Assembly: GCF_016758195.1 (NCBI RefSeq)
Contig: NZ_QYAC01000006.1
Location: forward strand, 124,001-188,000
DNA from: Leucobacter chromiireducens subsp. solipictus
GTDB lineage: Bacteria > Actinomycetota > Actinomycetes > Actinomycetales > Microbacteriaceae
Direction of reading: 5' to 3'
DNA: 64,000 nt
In this document: positions 43,114 through 52,057 of the stretch, piece after piece
How positions within the stretch are numbered: position 1 is the first letter of the stretch
How the letters are laid out: each line of letters opens with the position of its first letter
Notes under the pieces: generated by a model
Seen by the model: the letters and a program-made list of their open reading frames with translations, nothing else
Databases searched by the model: none
Told to the model about the DNA's origin: nothing
Translations under genes and position numbers: made by a program

Positions 43114-44631
43114 ATGAAACATCAGGTGGCCGCGGTCGCGGCCCTCGCAGCGACGGCGCTGCTGCTCACCTCCTGCAGCGGCTCCTCGCACACGGGCTCG
43201 GATGAGGCACCCACGGAGCTCCGGATCGGCAACTTCGTCGATCTAACCTCGTGGGACACGGCGATCGCAGACATTGGATTCAATGCGCCCTACCTGTCCG
43301 CGGTGTACGATCCGCTCGTCGCGATTGATGGTTCCGGAGAGCCGCAGCCCGCGCTCGCAACGGACTGGGAGTACTCGGACGATCGACTCACACTGACGAT
43401 GCACCTCCGCGACGATGCCGTCTTCTCGGACGGCACCGCTTTTGACGCGGACGCGGCCGTCGCCAACCTCGAGTATTTGCAGGACGGGGCCGTGTCGCGT
43501 GAAGCGTACCTCAACGTCTCAGGGGTCATCGCGGTCGACCCCGACACCATCGAGATCGCGCTTTCGGCCCGCGACGACCGCCTGCTCTACTTCATGGGTA
43601 TTGGCCGCAGCTATATGGTCGCCCCGAGCGCGCTCGCCGCAGGCACGCTCGCCGATGCACCCGTCGGTTCGGGGCCGTACGTGCTCGCTGCGGACACGGT
43701 CGCCGGCTCTGAATACCATTTCGACCGCGTGGCGGGACACTGGGCAGATGCTGAGTTCCCGTTTGAGCGCGTCTCGGTGATGCCGATGCAGGATCCGAGC
43801 GCACGCAACAACGCGTTCGAGGCTGGTCAGATCGATGTGAGCTATGGCGATGCCACGACGGCCAAGCTCGCCGACGACAACGGGTGGAACGTCGTGTCAC
43901 AAACCGCTTCCTGGGTGGGGCTTCGGATCAACGATCATACGGGGGAGCAGCTCGCCCCGCTCGGCGATGTTCGTGTGCGCCAGGCGTTGAGTTATGCATT
44001 CGACGGACACGCGTTGCTCGACAGCGTGGGTGAGGGGCAGGGGACGGCCACGAACCAGTTGTTCGCGGCGGGCTTCACCGGTAACGACCCAGACCTCAAC
44101 GATCGCTACGCGCCGGACCTCGCGAAGGCCAAGCAGCTCCTCGCCGAGGCAGGCTATGCCGACGGATTTGAGGTGACGATGCCGATGGCCCCGCCCTTCC
44201 AAGTGTGGCAGCCTGCGGTCGAGCAGGTGTTCGCAGACCTGGGCATTCGCGTCACCTGGGACGAGTTCCAGTATGCGGACTACCAGTCCAACGCGCCGAG
44301 CTATCCGATGTTTATCGCCGTCCTGGCCGTCGACTCCAATCCGATCGCGACGATCGCGCGGCAACTCACGGTGCCGCAGTGGTACATGCCGGAACCGGAC
44401 ATCGCCGAGTTCCCTGAACTGCAGTCGCAGGTTGAGGAGGTGCTCGCGGCCCCGCAGGGCGCCGAACAAGATGCCGCGATCGCGAAGCTCAATGCGGAGC
44501 TGACCGAGCAGGCGTGGCACGTCGTGTGGTACCAGTCGAACAATATCTACGCGAGCGTGCCGGAGGTCACCGTTGAACCGGTGACCGGGATGATGTTCCC
44601 CGCCCTCCGGCAGATTCAGCCGTCCGCGTAG
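43114..44631 (+). CDS. Peptide/opine-type ABC substrate-binding lipoprotein (paralog)
   Basis: This 505-residue SBP_bac_5 lipoprotein has Cys21 after LLLTS. It is closely related throughout to the protein at 12813-14354: both share SWD, PYLSA(I/V)YDPL, PQPALATDWE and PVTGMMFP. No permease or ATPase is beside it, so it probably docks on the importer encoded at 14427-18015. Its place in the sulfatase operon suggests it binds a sulfated or structurally related ligand. Confidence 0.9.
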   Translation: MKHQVAAVAALAATALLLTSCSGSSHTGSDEAPTELRIGNFVDLTSWDTAIADIGFNAPYLSAVYDPLVAIDGSGEPQPALATDWEYSDDRLTLTMHLRDDAVFSDGTAFDADAAVANLEYLQDGAVSREAYLNVSGVIAVDPDTIEIALSARDDRLLYFMGIGRSYMVAPSALAAGTLADAPVGSGPYVLAADTVAGSEYHFDRVAGHWADAEFPFERVSVMPMQDPSARNNAFEAGQIDVSYGDATTAKLADDNGWNVVSQTASWVGLRINDHTGEQLAPLGDVRVRQALSYAFDGHALLDSVGEGQGTATNQLFAAGFTGNDPDLNDRYAPDLAKAKQLLAEAGYADGFEVTMPMAPPFQVWQPAVEQVFADLGIRVTWDEFQYADYQSNAPSYPMFIAVLAVDSNPIATIARQLTVPQWYMPEPDIAEFPELQSQVEEVLAAPQGAEQDAAIAKLNAELTEQAWHVVWYQSNNIYASVPEVTVEPVTGMMFPALRQIQPSA

Positions 44632-45058
44632 CGTGCGGTTGCGATGAACCACCGGTCGGTGCGGGGACTCGGCCCCGCGCCGAACGGTGAGTTTCGGTGG
44701 CCCCGTGAGGTCCCGGCGTACTCCGGGACCTCACGGGGCCACCGTGCTCCCCCAGGCCCACCTCTGCCACGGGGAAACGGAGGACCTGTGCTCCACCGGT
44801 CGCGTAGTTCGGGACGTCGGTCTCGACGGCTCGGCCCTGGGGCGAGGCGAGCGCCGCCAGCAGGGCCGCCTCGCTCGCAAACTCCGCCTCGAAGATCCCG
44901 AAGTAGGGGCCGTCGCCGGGCTCGGAGATGCCGAGCGCATAGCTGATGCGTTGCACTCCGGGCAGGGCCGCGCAGAGGGGCAGATGGACCGACTCGTAGT
45001 ATGCGGTGAAGGCCGTGCGATCCTGCGGCTCCGGGTACAGCACCATGAGCTTGTGCAT
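44567..45058 (-). CDS. EthD-family protein with run-on C-terminus
   Basis: The first 105 residues are a small dimeric ferredoxin-like EthD domain (HKLMVLYPEPQD, YYESVHLPLC, FASEAALLAAL), found beside many degradation genes. The frame then has no stop; it passes through the hairpin at 44696-44743 and ends inside the 3-prime end of the convergent binding-protein gene, a 65-base antisense overlap. The last 55 residues are low-complexity, so I suspect a lost stop codon. It starts 2 bases after the amidohydrolase stop, so the two form an operon. Confidence 0.7.
   Translation of the reverse strand: MHKLMVLYPEPQDRTAFTAYYESVHLPLCAALPGVQRISYALGISEPGDGPYFGIFEAEFASEAALLAALASPQGRAVETDVPNYATGGAQVLRFPVAEVGLGEHGGPVRSRSTPGPHGATETHRSARGRVPAPTGGSSQPHATRTAESAGGRGTSSRSPVQR
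44696..44743. terminator. 21-bp perfect hairpin
   Basis: Perfect arms of 21 bases (beginning GGTGGCCCCGTGAGG) enclose a 6-base loop. It lies 65 bases after the binding-protein stop and inside the run-on frame of the EthD-like gene. Confidence 0.82.
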
Positions 45059-45060
45059 GA

Positions 45061-46704
45061 CTATGCCTGCTCGGCGGCGTACACGCGGCGGCCCGAGAAC
45101 CAGGTTTCCGCGACGACAGTCTGCACCAGCTCGGTGGCGGGGTGGGCGAAAGGATCGCGGTTCAGCACCACGAAGTCCGCGGACTTGCCGACGGTGAGCG
45201 ACCCGGTCTCGGCGCCGAGGCCCATCGCTTCCGCCCCGTTGATGGTGAACGCGGCGATGGCCTCCTCGAGGCCGATCGCCTGCTCGGGCCACAGCGTGCC
45301 CGGGTAGGTGCCGCTCGGGTCCTCCCGAGTCACGAGCCCGTGAATCCCTTCCCACGCGTTGGGCGACGGCGACACCGGCCAGTCGGATCCGCCGGCGACG
45401 ATGGCACCCGCGTCGAGCAGCGAGCGGTTCGGTTGCATCTGATCGGCGCGTTCCCGGGGGAGCACCTCGCGGATCGCCTCGACGATCGGGCCGGGGACCC
45501 AGATGAACGGCGAGATATCGGCGGCGACGCCGAGTGCAGCGAATCGCGGCACGTCATCGGCGTGCACGAACTGGCCGTGCGCCACCTGGTAGCGGGTGTC
45601 CGTGATCCCCTCGCCGCGGATCACCTCGACGGCGTTCAGCACGGCGTGCACCGATGCGTCGCCGGTGCAGTGGATCTTTGCGGAGAGCCCGGCCTGCGCG
45701 ACCCGGCGCAGCCAGCCGACGAGCTCCTCGGGATCGAGCAGCGTGTCGCCGTGGTGATGCGCGCCGTGGACGTCGTCCGGCAGGTAGGGCTCCAAGAACG
45801 CGCCGGTCCGGGTCGGCGGGACCCCGTCGAGGAAGATCTTCACGAAATCGGGGCGGTGGTGCTCCGTGCGGTATGGCTCACCATCGAACACGAGCGCCTC
45901 GCCGACCCGATCGAACCCGAAGATCTCATCGTTGATGAGCATGGAACTCACGACCCACGCGTTGAGCTCGCCGTCGGTGTCGAGCGCCCGCAGCGCTTCG
46001 AGGATGTGGGTGGAAACGCCCGCGTCCTGGAAGCAGGTCACGCCGTGGGCGTTCAGGATCTCCACGCCGCGCCGAGACGCCGCGCGTTCCTGCGCGGGGG
46101 TGAGCCCGCCCGCAGCCGCCTGGGTCTGCGCGACCGGGATGCCCGCGGCTTCAAGGAGCACGCCCGTGGGGCGCTCGCCGTCGAGCAGCACGCCCTCGGT
46201 GCCCGCGGTCACGCCGGCGAGCGCGAGTGCGCGGCTGCTCGCCCAGCGGTTGTGGTGGGAATCGTCGGTGAGCATCACGGGCCGTCCGCCCGCAGCGTCG
46301 TCGAGCCGGTCCAGCGCCGCGGCGGTGTTCACGTCGCCGAGCCGGTCGCTCGCCCAGGGGCCGCCCACCACCCAGGCATCCGCGGGTAGTGCCGCGGCGT
46401 GGACGCGCACCGCTTCGATGATGCTGTCGAGGGTCGCGCCGACCGGAATCTGCAGCTCGAACAGGTCTTCCTTGCCGGCGAGAAAGTGGTGATTGTGGAC
46501 GTCGACGAGCCCGGGCATCACGAACGCTCCGGCGAGGTCACGGCGCACGGTTGCGGGCCCGGCGAGGGCGGCGACCTCGGTGCTCGTGCCGATGGCGCTG
46601 ATCCGGCCGTGGGTGACCGCGAAGGCCTCGGCGCGGGGCTGCGCGGGATCGACGGTGTACACGGATCCGCCGGTCACGACGAGATCGGGGGCGGGCTGGG
46701 TCAT
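45061..46704 (-). CDS. Amidohydrolase family protein, YtcJ-like (copy 2)
   Basis: This 547-residue amidohydrolase 3 protein has the metal motif GLVDVHNHHF, DDSHHNRWAS, a probable metal Lys/Asp region (VKIFLDGV), His in KIHCTGD and HGQF, and the late Asp in GGSDWPVSP. The end reads GKSADFVVLNRDPF. The ATG has GGAG 7 bases upstream. It is followed by the EthD-like gene and is divergent from an SDR gene. Related YtcJ-like proteins occur twice more in the window, but this one and the 60914 copy look closest. Confidence 0.88.
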   Translation of the reverse strand: MTQPAPDLVVTGGSVYTVDPAQPRAEAFAVTHGRISAIGTSTEVAALAGPATVRRDLAGAFVMPGLVDVHNHHFLAGKEDLFELQIPVGATLDSIIEAVRVHAAALPADAWVVGGPWASDRLGDVNTAAALDRLDDAAGGRPVMLTDDSHHNRWASSRALALAGVTAGTEGVLLDGERPTGVLLEAAGIPVAQTQAAAGGLTPAQERAASRRGVEILNAHGVTCFQDAGVSTHILEALRALDTDGELNAWVVSSMLINDEIFGFDRVGEALVFDGEPYRTEHHRPDFVKIFLDGVPPTRTGAFLEPYLPDDVHGAHHHGDTLLDPEELVGWLRRVAQAGLSAKIHCTGDASVHAVLNAVEVIRGEGITDTRYQVAHGQFVHADDVPRFAALGVAADISPFIWVPGPIVEAIREVLPRERADQMQPNRSLLDAGAIVAGGSDWPVSPSPNAWEGIHGLVTREDPSGTYPGTLWPEQAIGLEEAIAAFTINGAEAMGLGAETGSLTVGKSADFVVLNRDPFAHPATELVQTVVAETWFSGRRVYAAEQA

Positions 46705-47024
46705 CGGTGACTCCAATCGTCGGTGGGGGGCGACGCGCGTGCGGATGGTGGCGGCGGCGCCGGAGGGCGGATGCGGTGCGCGAACCGGGCCGGCTGTGGC
46801 ACGAGTTCGGCGCATCCTCCGCTCAGTATCCCAGTGCGCTTCGGGGGCGGGTTGATCCTGCGTGCTGCGCTCTTGTCGCAGCGGGCGGGAAGCCGACTGG
46901 TGATGCCGAACTCCGGCAGACTTGCGGAACCCGGTGCGACGCAGCGCGGGTGAGGCCCCCGGTTGCTCCGCCACCGAATCGGCTGCGGTGCCGGGTGCTC
47001 AGCGACTCACAGAGGAGACGGACG
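46705..47024. promoter_or_regulatory. Divergent promoter region, amidohydrolase / SDR
   Basis: This 320-bp gap holds both promoters. I see no TTCTAC-type site, no clear palindrome and no small gene. An AGAGGAG ribosome site precedes the SDR start. Confidence 0.35.
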
Positions 47025-47870
47025 ATGACAGAGCAGACCGACGCGACACCGCGCTCGAGCCTTCACGGGCGCACGATCGTGATCACGGGCGGCGGCACCG
47101 GGATCGGAGCCGCGATCGCGGAGCGCTACGCGTCGGAGGGCGCGAACGTCGTGGTCGTGGGGCGGCGGAGGGAACCGCTGCAGATCGTTGCCGAGCGGAC
47201 GGGTGCCACGCCCGTCGTGGCGGACGCCGCCGACGGCGACTCCGCGGCCGCCGCGGTCACGGAGATTGTGGCGCAGTTCGGCCGGATCGACGTGCTGGTT
47301 CTCAACGCCGGCGGCCACGGCTTCGCCGCAGTGGGGGATACGAGCGACGCCGCGTGGGCCGCCGCGATCACGGCGAACCTTTCGACGGGCTTTGTGATGG
47401 CGCGCGAGGCCCTGCCCGCGCTGCTGGACGGTGCCGCGGCCACCGGCGGCAGTGAGATCGTGATCGTCTCCTCGCTCGCGGGACTCTTCGCCGGCCCCTC
47501 GGTGGCGGGGTACACGGTGGGCAAGCACGCGCTCATCGGGCTGACCCGCAGCCTCGCCCGCGACTACAGCCGGCGCGGGGTCCGGGTCAACGCGGTGTGC
47601 CCCGGGTGGGTGCGCACGCCGATGGCGGACGAAGAAATGGACGAGTTCGCGGCGCACGCCCCGGAGATCACGGATCGCGAAGCGGGGTATGCGGCGGTCA
47701 CCCGCGACGTCCCGCTGGGTCGCGCCGCCGAGCCCGCGGAGATCGCGTCGATCGTCCGATTCCTGGGATCCGCCGAGTCCTCCTATATGACGGGTGCCGT
47801 GCTCGTGGCCGACGGCGGCGCGCATATCGTGGATCTCCCGACCCTGGCCTTCGAACACGCGGGCATGTAG
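47025..47870 (+). CDS. Short-chain dehydrogenase/reductase
   Basis: This 281-residue classical SDR has TGGGTGIG, LNAGGHG, Ser in IVSSLAG and the pair Tyr-x-x-x-Lys in YTVGK. The ATG has AGAGGAG upstream. It is followed by the cupin gene after about 100 bases, likely in one transcript. It is a redox step of unknown substrate. Confidence 0.88.
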   Translation: MTEQTDATPRSSLHGRTIVITGGGTGIGAAIAERYASEGANVVVVGRRREPLQIVAERTGATPVVADAADGDSAAAAVTEIVAQFGRIDVLVLNAGGHGFAAVGDTSDAAWAAAITANLSTGFVMAREALPALLDGAAATGGSEIVIVSSLAGLFAGPSVAGYTVGKHALIGLTRSLARDYSRRGVRVNAVCPGWVRTPMADEEMDEFAAHAPEITDREAGYAAVTRDVPLGRAAEPAEIASIVRFLGSAESSYMTGAVLVADGGAHIVDLPTLAFEHAGM

Positions 47871-47973
47871 TCGCGGCGAAAAGTCCCAGGGCTCCGCAGG
47901 AAAGTCCCTGTCCTCCGTGCGACACCGGATCTCGCGAGGAGTCGCGCGCCCGAGATTCGGGCGGAGGATCCGA

Positions 47974-48444
47974 ATGGAGTCGATGATGACCACCACTCAC
48001 GAGCACCTGTTCGTGCGGATTATGACGAGCACCGCGTCGGATCTCGTGTATGAGGGGCAGGCCGCCGGGACACCGCTGCCGCCCAACGTCACGGAGCCGC
48101 TCGGGCTCACGCGCCCCGCCGATGGCGCAGAGCGCCCGATCCACATGAGTGACAACTGCATCATGCCCACGGCCACTCCCGTGCACTGGGTGGACGGCCA
48201 CGTACACGATTACGACGAGGTGCTCGTCTGGACGGGCAGCGATCCGGATTATCCGGGGGATCTCGGCGCGGTCGTTCGCTTCGAAATGGACGGCGTGCCC
48301 TGCACCTTCACCGCCTCGGGTTCGGTGTTCATCCCCGCCGGCATGCCGCACTGCCCGCTCGGCTTCGAGAGCGTCACCCGGCCGTTCACGTGTAGCGCGC
48401 GCTCGCTGACCTCCGAGTACACGAAGGAACGCGCGGGGGCCTGA
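47974..48444 (+). CDS. Cupin-like protein
   Basis: This 156-residue protein has a single conserved beta-barrel with putative metal residues: His-x-His in DGHVHDYDE, a following Glu, and His in AGMPHCPLGF. It matches a poorly characterised cupin group found with dehydrogenases and catabolic genes in actinobacteria and fungi. Start ATG has GGAGG 6 bases upstream; two more in-frame ATGs follow. The role could be isomerase, dioxygenase or sensor; undecided. Confidence 0.72.
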   Translation: MESMMTTTHEHLFVRIMTSTASDLVYEGQAAGTPLPPNVTEPLGLTRPADGAERPIHMSDNCIMPTATPVHWVDGHVHDYDEVLVWTGSDPDYPGDLGAVVRFEMDGVPCTFTASGSVFIPAGMPHCPLGFESVTRPFTCSARSLTSEYTKERAGA

Positions 48445-48450
48445 GCCGCC

Positions 48451-48510
48451 GGGCTGGGCCGGGCCGGGCTGGGCTGGGCTGGGCTGGGCTGGGCTGGGCT
48501 GGGCCGGGCC
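48451..48510. repeat. Pentanucleotide repeat (GGGCY)12
   Basis: Twelve uninterrupted GGGCT or GGGCC units lie just after the cupin stop and 75 bases before the frameshifted AraC gene. G-runs of three spaced by two bases could form a G-quadruplex. Such tracts change length readily by slippage. Confidence 0.9.
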
Positions 48511-48584
48511 GGTGGCGCTGGCGGTGCGGATCCGGCGCGGTACGCTCGGCCCCAGGTCGGGGGAGCGGCGAGAGGAGCCACCGC

Positions 48585-49462
48585 GTGAGCCCGGGAGTCA
48601 GTGAGCCGCGACGAGTCTGCGGGCCGCAGCCCGAGCCGCAGACTCACGGCCCGGCCGTCAAGCAATTGGGGCCGGAATCTCTGACCGTGTTCCGCCCGAA
48701 GCCGCACCGGCACGATGACAGCACCGTGCTCGTGCTCGCCGCGGGCGAGGGGCAGCACCGCGTCGACGGCATCGAACATCAGCTCCGACCACCACAGATG
48801 ATCCTGCTGGGCGAACGGCAGACACACGTCGGCGGGTCCCGGCACCGCCGCAGGGGCTCGCGGTGCGGTTCACCCCGAGCGAGTGGGACGCCGTGGTGAG
48901 GCTTCCCAACTCGGTGCGCGCCGGGACCACGCTCGGACTCGAGCCGGTCCGGCCGACCGCGCGGAGTTGGTCGCGGCTTTCCGCGTTGCTGCGCCTGATC
49001 GGGGTCGCGGGCGTTGGAGACGCGGGCCGTGTCGAGTCGGCCGCGCGTCGTTCCGGAAGCCTCCTCCTGGGCGCGCTGCTCTGGGAAGCGTATGGGGATG
49101 GCGGCGCGCGGGTACTGACCGCGCCGCAGCGCGACGCGGATCCGCATCACGCCCTCGTCCGGCGGTTTCGGCTCGCGGTGCGGGCTGAACCCAACGCGAC
49201 CCACGGGGTCGCGTGGCACGCACGCGCGCTCGGGGTGTCGCCGCGGACCCTCACCGAATTGGTGCGCGATGCGAGCGACGCAATTCCCGGGACACTCGTG
49301 CGCGCGGGGATCGCGGCGGAGGCGGCCCGACTCCTCCGCGCATCGGACGACCCGATCCATCGCGTGGCGACGCGGCTGGGGTGCTCCGACGCGGCCTACT
49401 TCTCGCGCTGTGTCCGGCGAGAGCTGGGTGTCGCGCCCGGGCAATTGCGCGCGGCCCGGTGA
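48585..49462 (+). pseudogene. AraC-family regulator split by a frameshift
   Basis: The first part starts at a GTG with AGAGGAG 7 bases upstream and encodes an AraC-type sensing cupin (VFRPKPHRHDDSTVLVLAAG ... QMILLGERQTH). It then degenerates into an Arg-rich frame. The second part, in another frame from about 48842, reads on as APPQGLAVRFTPSEWDAVV and contains a complete AraC helix-turn-helix (LGVSPRTLTELVRDA ... LGCSDAAYFSRCVRRELG). The shift falls between about 48820 and 48842. This may be a true pseudogene or a sequencing error. As written, the gene cannot make a full regulator. Confidence 0.75.
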
Positions 49463-49505
49463 ATCGGTCCCGGCGGCCGCGCGTGCACACGAAACGACCC
49501 CGAAA

Positions 49506-49561
49506 TCTCCAAACGACCCCGAAAATACACCGGAGAGGGTGTTTTCGGGGTCGTTTGGAGA
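49506..49561. terminator. 20-bp perfect hairpin between AraC remnant and livF
   Basis: Arms starting TCTCCAAACGACCCC (20 bp perfect) with a further CACC/GGTG inner stem. The word AAACGACCCCGAAA also occurs once more directly upstream. It lies between convergent genes. Confidence 0.82.
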
Positions 49562-49604
49562 GGAAAGGGTCAGATGGTGGATCGGCGAGTGCGGAGCCTG
49601 GCCG

Positions 49605-50300
49605 CTATCCGCCGAGATAGGCGCGTCGTAGCAGCTCCGCGTCATTCTCGAGGTCCCGGGACGGGCCCTGGGGGTAGCTCACACGTCCACTCGCGACGAC
49701 CATTGCCTCGCTCGCGATCCCGAGTGCGAGGTGCGTGAATTGCTCCACGAGGAGCACCCCCACGCCGGAGGCCGCGATCCGCTCGACGATCGGCAACAGC
49801 CGCATGAAGACCACCGGCGCGAGACCCAGTGACATCTCATCGATCAACAGGAATCGCGGGTGTGACGCGAACGCTCGAGCGAGGACCACCATCTGTTGCT
49901 CGCCCCCGGACAGCAGAGCGGACTGGGCATCGATCCGTTTCTCGAGCTCCGGGAAGGACGCGATCACCTCGTCGAGCGCTGCGGGGGTCCCCGCGGTGAG
50001 CATGATGTTCTCGCGCACGGTGAGCGAGGGGAAGATCGCGCGCCCCTGCTCGATGTGCGCGAGTCCGAGACGGGATCGTTGCACCCGGCTGCGCTTCGCG
50101 ATCGAGTCCCCGTCGACACGGATATCGCCCTTGGAGTGGGCGATCACCCCCGACACCGACTCGAGCAGGCTCGTCTTGCCAGCCCCGTTCGGTCCGACGA
50201 GTGCCAGGATCCCCCCGGCGCGGAGCACCAGGTTGACGTCGGAGATGACCGGCCCCGCGCCGCGGGTCACCGTGACTCCATCGAGTTCGAGTGCGCTCAT
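49605..50300 (-). CDS. livF: Branched-chain-type ABC transporter ATPase (LivF)
   Basis: This 231-residue ATPase has Walker A GPNGAGKTS, signature LSGGEQQ and Walker B FLLIDEMSLGLAP, the last being typical of LivF. Its ATG overlaps the stop of the permease-ATPase fusion by 4 bases. It is the last gene of the liv-type operon. Confidence 0.92.
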   Translation of the reverse strand: MSALELDGVTVTRGAGPVISDVNLVLRAGGILALVGPNGAGKTSLLESVSGVIAHSKGDIRVDGDSIAKRSRVQRSRLGLAHIEQGRAIFPSLTVRENIMLTAGTPAALDEVIASFPELEKRIDAQSALLSGGEQQMVVLARAFASHPRFLLIDEMSLGLAPVVFMRLLPIVERIAASGVGVLLVEQFTHLALGIASEAMVVASGRVSYPQGPSRDLENDAELLRRAYLGG

Positions 50301-52057
50301 GAATTGATCTCCGCATCTCCCATGTAGGCCGCGATGACGGCCGGGTTCTCGAGGACCTCCTGCTGGGGGCCCTGGGCGAGGACTTTGCCGAAGTCGAGCA
50401 CGGTGATCTCGGTGCACACGGAGCGCACCAGGTCGAGGTCGTGCTCGATGAGCACGATCGCGGTGTCGAAGCGCGACGGGATCCGGGTCAGCCGGTGTCC
50501 GAACTGGACGTGCTCCTCGTGTGAGAGTCCGGCAGCCGGCTCGTCGAGGATCAGTACCTTCGGGCCCGAGAGTACGGCCGCCGCGACCTCGATCAGGCGA
50601 CGGGTGCCCACGTCGACGTTGGTAAGGTGCTCCTCCGGGGGTGGGCATCCGAGGAACGCCAGCGCATCGGCGAGTTCGTCGTGCTCCAGACGGCGGCGGG
50701 CCACGAAGCGCACATACGCCTCGACGGTGAGCTGCGGGGGCACGCGGTCCTGCTGGAAGGTGCGGCGCAGTCCGCGCCGGGCGCGCTGAGCGGGGGTGAG
50801 CGTGCTGATGTCCGCACCATCGAGAGAGACGCTGCCGGTATGTTGCGGGAGAAACCCGCTTACCGCGTCGACGAAGGTTGACTTTCCGGCACCGTTCGGT
50901 CCGATGAGCCCCATAATCGAGCGGGGCTGCACCGCAAAAGATACATCGCTCAACGCCGCGAGCGCCCCGAACTGGACCCCGAGACCGGAGACTTCAAACA
51001 CCGGGAGCGCGTCGGCTGGGATCGGCTTGGCAGCCTCGGGTACAGCGAACACATCCAGCACATTTGTTGCAACGTCCGCACGCGTGCCCGTAGTTTTCGT
51101 GCCGCCTCGTGCGGTGCGCCGCCGAAGCGCAGCGCGAATGCCCTCGCCTAGGTTGGATCCGCTCGTGAGCGCCTGAAGGCCCAGTACGCCAAATACCACG
51201 AAGCCCCAGTCCTGAGGCACTCCCCATTTCCTGAGGAGCTCGGGAATAACGACCCAGAGGATGCCCCCCAGAACGGCCATATCGATGAGGTACGCACCGC
51301 TCATCACCGCGAGGATATAGAGCGCGAGTGATTGGAGCGGTGTGAAACTTGACGCAAATGGCAACTGCACCTGCCCAGCGAGGAGGCCCCCCGAAATGCC
51401 GCCGAGTGTGGCGCTCACTGCAAACGCTGACAGCTTTGCAGCGGACACGCTCTGGCCCACGGCAGCGGTCCCGCGTTCAGAGAACGCAACGGCTTTCCAA
51501 CTGCTACCCATGCGACTGGCTTGGAGCCAGGAAACGAGGAGCGCACACACGATCATCACGACGGCGGCAAAGAAAAAGAACTCGCGATCGCTCGCGAAGG
51601 CAGTCGGACGAGTCACCGGAATGCCGTCAACGGATCCTGGGAACTGGATTTGCACGAGCATTACATCGAATGCCGCGGCAAATCCCAGGGTTACGACCGC
51701 AAGGTTGACACCGCGGAGGCGGAGTGCGGGAAGGCCAATGAGTACCCCTGCAAGGCCGCCTGCGAGACCGCCGAGTAGTAGCCACGCAATGAATCCGCCG
51801 GGTGCTTCGTGGGTGCTGAGCCAGGCGACCACCCACGCACCGATTGCGGCGAATGTAAGTTGCGAGAGCGCAATAATGCCGGCCGAACCGGTCACCACGC
51901 CAAGACCAAGTACCGCGATGATCGCCGTGAGCGCGCTGATGCCGAGGAACACGTAGTACCCAGACATTCCAAGGCTGAGCGCCCAGGCGAGACCGACCCC
52001 AACGAGGGCAGTCGCAATGGGGACCGCTGCGCGGAGACGGCGATTAGCGAGCAGCAT
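50297..52057 (-). CDS. Fused branched-chain-type permease-ATPase (LivM-LivG)
   Basis: This 586-residue fusion has roughly residues 1-300 as a LivM-type permease with about ten hydrophobic segments. An Ala/Arg-rich linker follows, and roughly 345-586 are a LivG-type ATPase (Walker A GPNGAGKST, Walker B VLILDEPAAGLS). The ATPase signature is unusual (DVGTRRLIEVA instead of an LSGGQ-like loop). The ATG has AAGGAGGT upstream. It is the second permease-ATPase fusion in this window. Confidence 0.9.
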   Translation of the reverse strand: MLLANRRLRAAVPIATALVGVGLAWALSLGMSGYYVFLGISALTAIIAVLGLGVVTGSAGIIALSQLTFAAIGAWVVAWLSTHEAPGGFIAWLLLGGLAGGLAGVLIGLPALRLRGVNLAVVTLGFAAAFDVMLVQIQFPGSVDGIPVTRPTAFASDREFFFFAAVVMIVCALLVSWLQASRMGSSWKAVAFSERGTAAVGQSVSAAKLSAFAVSATLGGISGGLLAGQVQLPFASSFTPLQSLALYILAVMSGAYLIDMAVLGGILWVVIPELLRKWGVPQDWGFVVFGVLGLQALTSGSNLGEGIRAALRRRTARGGTKTTGTRADVATNVLDVFAVPEAAKPIPADALPVFEVSGLGVQFGALAALSDVSFAVQPRSIMGLIGPNGAGKSTFVDAVSGFLPQHTGSVSLDGADISTLTPAQRARRGLRRTFQQDRVPPQLTVEAYVRFVARRRLEHDELADALAFLGCPPPEEHLTNVDVGTRRLIEVAAAVLSGPKVLILDEPAAGLSHEEHVQFGHRLTRIPSRFDTAIVLIEHDLDLVRSVCTEITVLDFGKVLAQGPQQEVLENPAVIAAYMGDAEINS

